In this document: positions 18,540 through 25,195 of the stretch, in pieces
How positions within the stretch are numbered: position 1 is the first letter of the stretch
How the letters are laid out: each line of letters begins with the position of its first letter
Source: Lentisphaerota bacterium
Lineage (GTDB): Bacteria; Verrucomicrobiota; Kiritimatiellia; JAAZAB01
DNA: 35,275 nucleotides
Reading direction: 5' to 3'
NCBI GenBank assembly: GCA_016188985.1
Contig: JACPGM010000148.1
Span: forward strand, 1-35,275
Notes under the pieces: generated by a model
Database searches by the model: none
The model's input: the letters and a program-made list of their open reading frames with translations, nothing else
Told to the model about the DNA's origin: nothing
Program-made: the position numbers and the translations under genes

Positions 18540-18730
18540 GTTGATTGTCATTCCCGATCTAATGCTACTCTGCGAAGTTCCGCCATAGCGGATCCGCCTC
18601 TGGCGGAAAGCCTCCCTGCTCTGCGAAGCCGCTACGCAGGGCGTAGAAGAGTCGCTACGAAGCACGAGTCGGGAATCCAGGAGTAGCAAAGAGCCAATAT
18701 CTGGATTCCCGCCTTCGCGGGAATGACAGC
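18540..18730. repeat. Composite palindromic repeat, copy A
   Basis: Outer arms TGTCATTCCCG and CGGGAATGACA enclose nested palindromes: TTCCGCC...GGCGGAA (18578-18608), CCCTGC...GCAGGG (18614-18641), and a right-hand hairpin GATTCCCGCCTTCGCGGGAAT. Copy B (27985-28166) is almost identical across roughly the first 130 bases; differences cluster at the left edge and after GGGAATCCAG. Size and terminal inverted repeats suggest a small non-autonomous mobile element (MITE-like). No coding capacity. Confidence 0.85.
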
Positions 18731-18734
18731 ATTG

Positions 18735-18764
18735 TCCGCCAGCAAGCGGATCCGCTAAGGCGGA
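18735..18764. repeat. TCCGCC/GGCGGA module appended to copy A
   Basis: A 30-base nested palindrome: outer arms TCCGCC/GGCGGA and inner AGCGGATCCGCT. It is a variant of the core module found inside the composite element itself and is absent from the equivalent place in copy B. Confidence 0.6.
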
Positions 18765-18833
18765 AAGGTCATAATCTACCCATAAGACGGAGATGCATTA
18801 CGACCGTGATATTTTGGACCGAGCGCAGGCCTG

Positions 18834-20066
18834 TCAGGCTTTCCGGCGCGCCTCGATAAACCCGGCTTCGTCGCGGCGGGTCCAGGCATTGACCCGCTCC
18901 AGGTCGGTGGGCCGGATTTGAGGATAGAGCACGATCTTGCCTTCCACGGTCTGGGTCTTGATCAACTCTAAAGCCTTCGCAAACTGGTCCAGGCTGCCGA
19001 CCATGTCCAGATGCTTTCCGGGATCGAACTCGCCCGCGGCCACCATGCGCAAGGCTTCGGCCACATCGGCCGGACTACCGCCACTTGAGCCGCATAGCCG
19101 GATTTCATCGTAATGCACGCGCAGGGTATCAAGCTCAATCAGGTGTTCGCCACGCTTCAGCCCGCCAAAGAGGTTCAAGACGCCCCCTTTAGCCAGCCAT
19201 TGCTGGCTCTCCTGCTGCACCTTGCGGAGGCCCACAGCGGCAATGATGTCATCAGCGCCGTGGCCATTACTGACCTTCTTAATAAGGTCCGGCCCTTCGG
19301 CCGAGAGCACGGTGTGCAATTCCGTGCCGGCGCTGCGCGCTTTCTCCGAGAGATTCTCGCGGATCCATCCCAGGCGTTCCGCGAGAATATCCATCACGAT
19401 CAGGTGGCGCGGCGAAAACCGCAGCGCCGCCGCGGCGTGCATCCGGCCCATTGGCCCCGCGCCGATGATTACGGTGACACCGCCGCGCAACAGACCCAGC
19501 CGCGGAACACGCGGCGCCGTGGGCGATTCCTGCTGAATGTGGATGTGCCGGTCCTGGGCCGAAATCACGCAGGAGAACGGTTCGCACAAAGCGCCGGCAA
19601 AAAAAGGGATATCGTCAGATGGCAGCGGCAGGAGGCACTCGGCGGCGATTGCTTCTTCCGTGACCAGCATGTACTCGGCCAGATGGCCGGGCAAAGTATA
19701 GCCGATCGCCACTTTCTCCATGCCTTGGCCGCCGTTCCGGTACCGCTCGCGATGATTGATCGGCGGATGCGCCACCGCCGGCTGGGTGGCATAGCGCCGG
19801 CCCACCGGATAGCGGGAGGCAACATTCTTGCCAGCCTGGACAACGGTCACGCAACCTTCATCGCCGAGAATGACGGGGTGCTTGACCAGGTCCCAGCCAT
19901 TAATGAAAGTATGCGCACTGCCCTGCTCCACCAGCTTGAGAATGGAAGTACAGACGCCGGCGGCATCCACCCGCGCCAAAACCTGGTTGGCATTCGGTTC
20001 AGGGACCGGCAGCGTATCAACCTGAATGTTTTCAACACCGGCGCCGTGCAGCCGCACGGCTTGCAT
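18834..20066 (-). CDS. MDR-family (zinc-type alcohol dehydrogenase-like) oxidoreductase with altered zinc site
   Basis: A 410-residue medium-chain dehydrogenase/reductase. Residues 1-170 are the GroES-like catalytic domain (AARVDAAGVCTSILKL). The Rossmann domain carries VIIGAGPMGRMHAAAAL (about 199-215). The family's catalytic zinc ligands are normally Cys, His-Glu and a later Glu or Cys; here Cys39 is kept, but the usual GHE is GDE (Asp69-Glu70), followed by ALCEPFSCV. The four-cysteine structural zinc lobe is missing and replaced by HPPINHRERYRNGG. Substrate unknown; sugar or polyol oxidation is a guess. Start choice is uncertain: MQAVRLHGAG aligns best, though an in-frame ATG at 20099 exists and neither has a good ribosome-binding site. 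Divergent from the FG-GAP gene. Confidence 0.8.
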   Translation of the reverse strand: MQAVRLHGAGVENIQVDTLPVPEPNANQVLARVDAAGVCTSILKLVEQGSAHTFINGWDLVKHPVILGDEGCVTVVQAGKNVASRYPVGRRYATQPAVAHPPINHRERYRNGGQGMEKVAIGYTLPGHLAEYMLVTEEAIAAECLLPLPSDDIPFFAGALCEPFSCVISAQDRHIHIQQESPTAPRVPRLGLLRGGVTVIIGAGPMGRMHAAAALRFSPRHLIVMDILAERLGWIRENLSEKARSAGTELHTVLSAEGPDLIKKVSNGHGADDIIAAVGLRKVQQESQQWLAKGGVLNLFGGLKRGEHLIELDTLRVHYDEIRLCGSSGGSPADVAEALRMVAAGEFDPGKHLDMVGSLDQFAKALELIKTQTVEGKIVLYPQIRPTDLERVNAWTRRDEAGFIEARRKA

Positions 20067-20136
20067 GGTGAGAGGAATGGTTGATGGTGAATGGTTCATG
20101 GGGGAATGGAGCCAAGAATAAAAAATTTCAAAAATG

Positions 20137-20165
20137 TTGTCAAGAAACACGGAATAGATTACTAT
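20137..20165 (+). promoter_or_regulatory. Sigma-70-type promoter of the FG-GAP gene
   Basis: TTGTCA (20137-20142), a 17-base spacer, and TACTAT (20160-20165), in an A+T-rich stretch. Predicted transcription start is near 20172, about 54 bases before the ATG at 20226. Good box matches and ideal spacing. Confidence 0.55.
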
Positions 20166-20213
20166 TTCTGTCGCGGATTGGGAAACAATAGTCTTTTCAG
20201 CACCCCGATTAAC

Positions 20214-20220
20214 AAGGAGA
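20214..20220 (+). promoter_or_regulatory. Ribosome-binding site fixing the start at 20226
   Basis: AAGGAGA lies 5 bases before the ATG at 20226. It shows that the open frame upstream (from 20091) is leader, and that the protein starts at the signal peptide. Confidence 0.75.
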
Positions 20221-20225
20221 ACGTT

Positions 20226-22214
20226 ATGAATAGAGCATCATTGACGGCATGGCTATGCGTGGTGGTGAGCAGTATGGCTATAAGCGCGTTGGCCGAACCG
20301 CCGGCAACGCTGGGCGCAAGCCCGCAGCACTTATTCTCAGCGCTGGACAGCGATCAGCCAGCTAATTACAACTTGAATGCGCTTATCCAGCAGGCAAAGC
20401 TGAGCGCGACAGACGGCGCCGCGGGCGATTATCTGGGCGTATCCGTGGCCTTAGACGCTGACGGGGATACGGCCATTGTCGGCGCGTATAGAGCGAATGT
20501 GGCCGGAGATAGCGACCGCGGGGCGGCCTATGTGTTCACGCGCTCCGGCACCACCTGGACTGAGCAGGAAAAATTGATTGTGGCCGATGGCGCCTCTTAT
20601 GATTATTTGGGCATAGCCGTGGCCTTGAGCAGTAACGGGAATACGGCGCTTGTCGGCGCGCATGGCGTGAATATGCCCGGGAAAAATGACCAGGGAGCGG
20701 CCTATGTGTTCACCCGCTCAGGCACCACCTGGACCCAGCAGGAAAAATTGACCGCCGCCGACGGCGACGCGAATGATGAATTTGGCAGCGCCGTGGCCTT
20801 GAGTGGTGACGGAGATACCGCCCTTATCGGCGCCAGTCAGGCGGATGTGTCCGGCGATAATGACCAGGGAGCGGCCTATGTGTTCACACGCTCAGGCTCT
20901 ACCTGGACCCAGCAGCAAAAATTGACCGTGGTGGATGGCGCCGCTTATGATTATTTGGGCACATCCGTGGCCTTGAACAGCGACGGGAATACCGCCATTG
21001 CCGGCGCGTCTCATGCAGATGTAGGGGGAAATTATGACCGCGGGGCGGCTTATGTGTTCGCGCGCTCAGGCTCTACCTGGACGGAGCAGGAAAAATTGAT
21101 TGCCTCCGACGGCGCCTCAAGTGATGAATTGGGCAATGCCGTGGCTTTGAGTGGTGACGGCAATACCGCCATTGCCGGCGCGCATCAGGCGAATGCGGGC
21201 GGAGATGACCAGGGAGCGGCCTATGTGTTCACACGCTCAGGCACCGACTGGACCCAGCAGCAAAAATTGACCGCCGCCGACGGCGCCATGAACGATTATC
21301 TGGGTCATTCCGTATCCTTGAGCAGTGACGGAAATATGGCCATTGCCGGGGCATATCAGGCGGATGTGGGCGTAATTACAAACCAGGGGGCGGCTTATGC
21401 GTTCACACGCTCCGGCGCCACCTGGACCCAGCAGCAAAAATTGACCGCCGCCGACGGCGCCACCTACGATGAGTTCGGCCAATCCGTGGCCTTGAGTGGT
21501 GATGGCTACACGACCCTGGTCGGCGTGCATCAGGCCAATACGGACGGGGATAGTGACCGCGGGACGGCCTATGTGTTTGCGGAACCACCGCCACCTGCCG
21601 GAATTGCCGCAAGTTATGATTACTACGTTGACCGCGTGCGTGTGACCTGGGACGCCGCCCACAGCGCAGCCGGTTACGAGGTCTGGCGCGGAGCAAGTGA
21701 CGATACCAACCAGGCAACGCGCATCGCGACAGGCATTTCCGGAACAGAATACGACGATACGACCGCAACAGTAGGAACGAACTATTACTTCTGGGTTAGG
21801 ACCACTAACTCAAACGGGACGAGCGTCTTCAGCTCATCCGCCCTGGGCCGGGTGCTGCTCGGTCCGGATGTGCGACTGAACGGCGAGGCGGGACCGCTGA
21901 CCATAAGCAGCGGCAGCGCTCTGGCAGTTACCGTGAGCCTGAATCCCTCAACTTCCGCGGGAACTCCCCAGGACTGGTGGGTGGCGGCATTGGCATCCTC
22001 CGACCTCTACTTCCTGAACTCCAGCATGGCCTGGACAACGACAAGCGCCCCGGCGTATCAGGGCGGCCTGTTAGCGGTGCAATCGTTCGAGGTGTTGAAT
22101 ATTTCCACTCTGCCGGCCGGAACCTACACATTCTATTTCGGGATAGACACGCTCAACGGCGTCATAGACCCGGATATAACGTATGACAGCGCCACGGTCA
22201 CCGTTGCGCCATAA
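20226..22214 (+). CDS. Secreted seven-repeat FG-GAP beta-propeller protein with FN3 and shared C-terminal module
   Basis: A 662-residue exported protein. The signal peptide MNRASLTAWLCVVVSSMAIS continues to an ALA cleavage site at residue 23. Seven repeats of about 58 residues (about 62-455) have the pattern DGA..DYLG.SVALS.DGNTA, ending GAAYVFTRSG.TWTQQ, the FG-GAP/integrin-alpha-type blade; seven repeats should close one propeller. Then an FN3 domain (about 460-545, AAHSAAGYEVWRGAS) and a C-terminal module (about 548-662) like that of the protein at 15826-18462. The DxDxDG-like loops could bind calcium. Probably surface adhesion or matrix protein; ligand unknown. The repeats are alike at the DNA level with a 174-base period, so copy-number change is plausible. 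Confidence 0.8.
   Translation: MNRASLTAWLCVVVSSMAISALAEPPATLGASPQHLFSALDSDQPANYNLNALIQQAKLSATDGAAGDYLGVSVALDADGDTAIVGAYRANVAGDSDRGAAYVFTRSGTTWTEQEKLIVADGASYDYLGIAVALSSNGNTALVGAHGVNMPGKNDQGAAYVFTRSGTTWTQQEKLTAADGDANDEFGSAVALSGDGDTALIGASQADVSGDNDQGAAYVFTRSGSTWTQQQKLTVVDGAAYDYLGTSVALNSDGNTAIAGASHADVGGNYDRGAAYVFARSGSTWTEQEKLIASDGASSDELGNAVALSGDGNTAIAGAHQANAGGDDQGAAYVFTRSGTDWTQQQKLTAADGAMNDYLGHSVSLSSDGNMAIAGAYQADVGVITNQGAAYAFTRSGATWTQQQKLTAADGATYDEFGQSVALSGDGYTTLVGVHQANTDGDSDRGTAYVFAEPPPPAGIAASYDYYVDRVRVTWDAAHSAAGYEVWRGASDDTNQATRIATGISGTEYDDTTATVGTNYYFWVRTTNSNGTSVFSSSALGRVLLGPDVRLNGEAGPLTISSGSALAVTVSLNPSTSAGTPQDWWVAALASSDLYFLNSSMAWTTTSAPAYQGGLLAVQSFEVLNISTLPAGTYTFYFGIDTLNGVIDPDITYDSATVTVAP
20407..21583 (+). 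repeat. Seven tandem 174-base coding repeats
   Basis: The block GCGGCCTATGTGTTC recurs at 20523, 20697, 20871, 21045, 21216, 21390 and 21564 (last copies diverged), giving periods of 174 bases except one of 171, which is a single-codon loss. Each unit encodes one FG-GAP blade. Confidence 0.85.
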
Positions 22215-22245
22215 ATAGCGACTGAAGAAAGTTGGCGGCAACGGA

Positions 22246-23652
22246 CTACTTACCAGGCGGCGCGCGCCGCGGGGGCGCATGAATGCACTTGCCATGCACG
22301 GCATGGGCGGCCTCCATCCACGCTTCCGCTAAAGTCGGATGGGCCTGAATCGTCTGGGCAAACTCGGCCGCGGTCAGCTCGGCCTGGATCGCCGTCCCGG
22401 CCGTAGCAATCAATTCAGTGGCATGCGCGCCAATGGCGGAGGCGCCCAGAAGCTGGTAGGTAGCAGCGTCAACAATCCATTTGACAAACCCCTTGGTCTC
22501 GCCCGAAGCCACCGCGCGCCCCAATGCTGAAAAGTTGAACTTGCCAACTTTGACAGCGCGGTTCTGCCGGCGGGCTTCCTGTTCGGAAAGTCCCACGGCA
22601 GCAATTTCGGGAACGGTGAAAAAGCATGATGGCACGACCTGGCTGCGCCGGGGTAAGCTCGCCTTAATGGCATGCTCGGCGGCGATAAGTCCTTGCGCCG
22701 TGGCGGCATGCGCCAGTTGCGGCCCGCCGGTGACATCGCCAACCGCATAAAGCCCAGCGACCTTTGTCTGGCCGGTAGGACCTACATCAATATAGCCCTT
22801 TTCGTTCGGACGCAGCTCAGTCTTATCAAGGGCTAAGGTTTGCGTTACCGGCTGACGGCCGACCGCCGCTAAGAGCAGCTCCGCTTCAACCGGCTCATCC
22901 CCTACCCGGCCCTTAACACCCTGCGCGCCAGCTTTAATCTGCTCCAAAGGCTTGCCGGTGAGAATGCGGATTTTTAATTGAGTTTCCATTGCGCGGCGCG
23001 CTTCGGCGCGCAAGTCGGCATCCAGCATGGCCAGAATGTCTTCAAGGATTTCGACAATCGTCACCTGCACGCCTAACTGGGCGGCCAGGCAGGCCAGCTC
23101 GCAGCCAATCACGCCGCCGCCCAGCACGATCAGCCGCGCCGGCAAGCGGGGCAAGTCCAGGAACGCACGGCTTTCCACAATTGCGGCGGCCTTCGGCAAA
23201 AAGGCCGGCAGGCTGGCAGTGGACCCGGAGGCGATAATGATGCGGGAAGCCTCGAGGGCTGTTGATTCCTTACCGCCGCGCTGGATGGTCAAGCGCTTGC
23301 GGGCCATGAATGAGGCCGTTCCTTCAAAGACGGTGACACCATGCGCCTTAAGCAATTGCGCAACGCCGCCGCGCAGTTGCTCCACCACTTGACGCTTGTG
23401 CTCAAGCATGGCGGTATAATCGAATGCGGCTTTTTCGACGCTCACGCCCAGGGCCGGCGCGGAGCGCATTTGCCGGAACAGCGCGGCGCCCGCAATCAGG
23501 GTCTTGGTGGGAATACAGCCAAAGTTAAGGCAGGTTCCGCCCAGGGCTTCCCGTTCCACGATGGCGACGGCTGCGCCCAGTTGGGCAGCGCGGATCGCGG
23601 CCGGGTAACCGCCCGGACCCGCGCCGATAACGATCAAATCATACTTTTCCAT
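22246..23652 (-). CDS. lpd: Dihydrolipoyl dehydrogenase (E3)
   Basis: The FAD-dependent E3 of the pyruvate dehydrogenase complex, which reoxidises dihydrolipoyl groups on E2 and reduces NAD. 468 residues, normal length. FAD motif GAGPGG at 10-15; redox-active disulfide Cys41/Cys46 in GGTCLNFGCIPTK; NAD motif VLGGGVIGCELA; second FAD motif GLYAVGDVTGG. The catalytic His438-Glu443 pair of the partner subunit is in HPTLAEAWME. The tail after residue 455 is basic and proline-rich. The ATG lies within the end of the E2 gene (19-base overlap), indicating coupled translation. Its 3' end faces the FG-GAP gene with only 31 bases between them and no terminator that I can see. Confidence 0.95.
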   Translation of the reverse strand: MEKYDLIVIGAGPGGYPAAIRAAQLGAAVAIVEREALGGTCLNFGCIPTKTLIAGAALFRQMRSAPALGVSVEKAAFDYTAMLEHKRQVVEQLRGGVAQLLKAHGVTVFEGTASFMARKRLTIQRGGKESTALEASRIIIASGSTASLPAFLPKAAAIVESRAFLDLPRLPARLIVLGGGVIGCELACLAAQLGVQVTIVEILEDILAMLDADLRAEARRAMETQLKIRILTGKPLEQIKAGAQGVKGRVGDEPVEAELLLAAVGRQPVTQTLALDKTELRPNEKGYIDVGPTGQTKVAGLYAVGDVTGGPQLAHAATAQGLIAAEHAIKASLPRRSQVVPSCFFTVPEIAAVGLSEQEARRQNRAVKVGKFNFSALGRAVASGETKGFVKWIVDAATYQLLGASAIGAHATELIATAGTAIQAELTAAEFAQTIQAHPTLAEAWMEAAHAVHGKCIHAPPRRAPPGK

Positions 23653-25091
23653 AATTCCAGATCCTGGAGAATACTCTTTACTCTATTGACAAAGCCGGCG
23701 GCACAAGCGCCATCCACCAAACGATGGTCGGCGGAGAGGGTCATATTCATCATTGAGCGTATTTCGATCATGCCGGCTCTGGCCACGGGCGTGGGGCGCG
23801 TGCTGGCCACCGCCAGAATAGCGCTTTCGCCGGGGTTGATGATGCCCGTGAAGTGATCCACATCGAGCATGCCCATGTTGGTTACCGTAAAAGTGCTGCC
23901 GGTCATTTCTGCGGGTGTCAGTTTGCCTTCACGCGCCTTTGCGGCCAGGTTATCGGCGCGCGCGTTAAGTTCGGCGAGGGGAAGGTCCTCGGCATCGCGA
24001 ATGACCGGAACCACCAGGCCTTCCTTCAGCGCCACGGCCAGACCTAAGTGCACCCGGCTGTGCCAGCGCGCCGTCCGGCCATCGGTAGAACTGTTCAAGG
24101 CCGGCCATTCCTTCAGGGCCAGGGCCACCGCCTTGAGAATGAAAGCGGTTACCGAGGGCCGCTCTTCTTTTTTCAATTTGCCGCGCCAAGCCAGCAAGTC
24201 GGTCATATCCACCGCCACCGTCACGTAGAAATGCGGCGTGCTGGTAAAACTCGCCGTCAACCGCTGGGCAATAACCTGCCGCATCTTGCTCAAGGGCTTG
24301 GGTTTTTCGGCGATCGCCTGGTGAATCATTTCAACCGTGATACGCTCCTGGGCCGCAGCGCGCGGCACGGTCAGAATATCAATGCCGTTCTCGCGGGCCA
24401 GGGCCAAAGCCGCCGGCGTAATTTTAAGCTCGGCGTAGCGCTGCGCCTCCAGATAAGCCTGGACATCTTTTTCAATGATCCGTCCACCCGGACCGGTGCC
24501 GGTAATACGCTCAGCGCTAATGGCGCTTTCGCGCAGCAGCCGCCGCGCGCGGGGGGAGATTGGGACGGATGACGGACGACAGACGACGGCTTGCCCTGCG
24601 AAGCCCGAAGGGCGAAGCAGGGACGACGGATCCTCCTTCGCCAAGGCGCTACGGAGGACAGGCGCCGCAGGGACGATGGCAGCAGACGGCTTGGCGACGG
24701 TGGGAGAACGGGCGGCGGCTTGCCCTGCGAAGCCCGAAGGGCAAAGCGGGGACGACGGACCCGCCGTCGCTCCCGGAGCTATGGCGGGCAGGCCCTCCTT
24801 TGCCAAGGCGCTACGGAGGGCTGGCGCCGGCTTTACTTCCGGGATTGGCTCGCCGGGAGAGCCAATGAAGGCTACCGGCGCCATGACCGGGACGGTCTCG
24901 CCTTCGGCTACGATAATTTTAAGGAGCGTGCCCTCGAAGAAGCTTTCGATTTCGAGAACGGCTTTGTCGGTTTCGATTTCGAAGAGGATCTCGCCCTTGG
25001 CGACCACTTCGCCCGCGCATTTGCGCCACTTGACCAGCGTGGATTCTTCCACGGTCTGGCCCAGTTTCGGCATAATGACGGTTTGAACCAT
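23634..25091 (-). CDS. pdhC: Pyruvate dehydrogenase E2 (dihydrolipoyl acetyltransferase) with palindromic repeats in its linker
   Basis: The 485-residue core of the pyruvate dehydrogenase complex; it transfers acetyl groups to CoA. The lipoyl domain is at 1-78, with the lipoylated Lys43 in ETDKAVLEIES. Residues 176-213 are an E1/E3-binding domain (SPRARRLLRESAISAERITG), and 223-257 resembles a second, weaker one (TPAALALARENGIDILTV). The catalytic domain is about 265-485 with His456 and Asp460 in SADHRLVDG. Linker residues 91-123 and 145-166 are encoded by intergenic-type palindromes and read as LRSALAKE and PSGFAGQA twice. Acetyl specificity is inferred from the neighbouring E1. Start ATG at 25091 by homology; no strong ribosome-binding site. 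Confidence 0.93.
   Translation of the reverse strand: MVQTVIMPKLGQTVEESTLVKWRKCAGEVVAKGEILFEIETDKAVLEIESFFEGTLLKIIVAEGETVPVMAPVAFIGSPGEPIPEVKPAPALRSALAKEGLPAIAPGATAGPSSPLCPSGFAGQAAARSPTVAKPSAAIVPAAPVLRSALAKEDPSSLLRPSGFAGQAVVCRPSSVPISPRARRLLRESAISAERITGTGPGGRIIEKDVQAYLEAQRYAELKITPAALALARENGIDILTVPRAAAQERITVEMIHQAIAEKPKPLSKMRQVIAQRLTASFTSTPHFYVTVAVDMTDLLAWRGKLKKEERPSVTAFILKAVALALKEWPALNSSTDGRTARWHSRVHLGLAVALKEGLVVPVIRDAEDLPLAELNARADNLAAKAREGKLTPAEMTGSTFTVTNMGMLDVDHFTGIINPGESAILAVASTRPTPVARAGMIEIRSMMNMTLSADHRLVDGACAAGFVNRVKSILQDLELWKSMI
24590..24666. repeat. In-frame palindromic repeat inside E2, copy 2
   Basis: Two palindromes in tandem: CCCTGC-gaa-GCCC-gaa-GGGC-gaa-GCAGGG (24594-24622) and TCCTCC...GGAGGA (24631-24658, inner GCC-aa-GGC). 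Read on the minus strand in frame with E2, residues about 145-166. The CCCTGC/GCAGGG module with TGCGAAGC inside is also a component of the intergenic composite element. Confidence 0.85.
24719..24830. repeat. In-frame palindromic repeat inside E2, copy 1, with an extra inserted module
   Basis: Same order of modules as copy 2: CCCTGC/GCGGGG (24723-24751) and CCCTCC/GGAGGG (24793-24820). Between them lies an additional nested palindrome, CCCGCC...GGCGGG with inner GCTCC/GGAGC (24760-24788). The inserted stretch keeps the E2 reading frame. Encodes residues about 91-123. Confidence 0.85.
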
Positions 25092-25108
25092 GATGGCTGC
25101 TTTCTAAT

Positions 25109-25169
25109 GTAGCCGCGGGCGTGAGCCCGTGGCCACCGAAAGAATCCACGCCCTAACGGGCGCGGCTAC
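25109..25169. repeat. Inverted repeat between E1 and E2 genes
   Basis: The left arm (25109-25132) and right arm (25146-25169) are inverted copies starting GTAGCCGCG; within them the GGGC and GCCC segments are exchanged, so each arm also folds on its own (GGGC-gtga-GCCC and GCCC-taac-GGGC). It lies in the 104-base gap inside the pyruvate dehydrogenase gene set. Confidence 0.65.
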
Positions 25170-25195
25170 CAGAATTGAAATTCCCAGACATCATC

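Larger units (their letters stand above)
18463..18833. other. Intergenic region dominated by the composite repeat
   Basis: A 370-base gap between the large secreted protein gene and the MDR gene. The composite palindromic element (18540-18730) and an appended module (18735-18764) fill most of it. I see no gene or RNA outside them. Confidence 0.6.
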
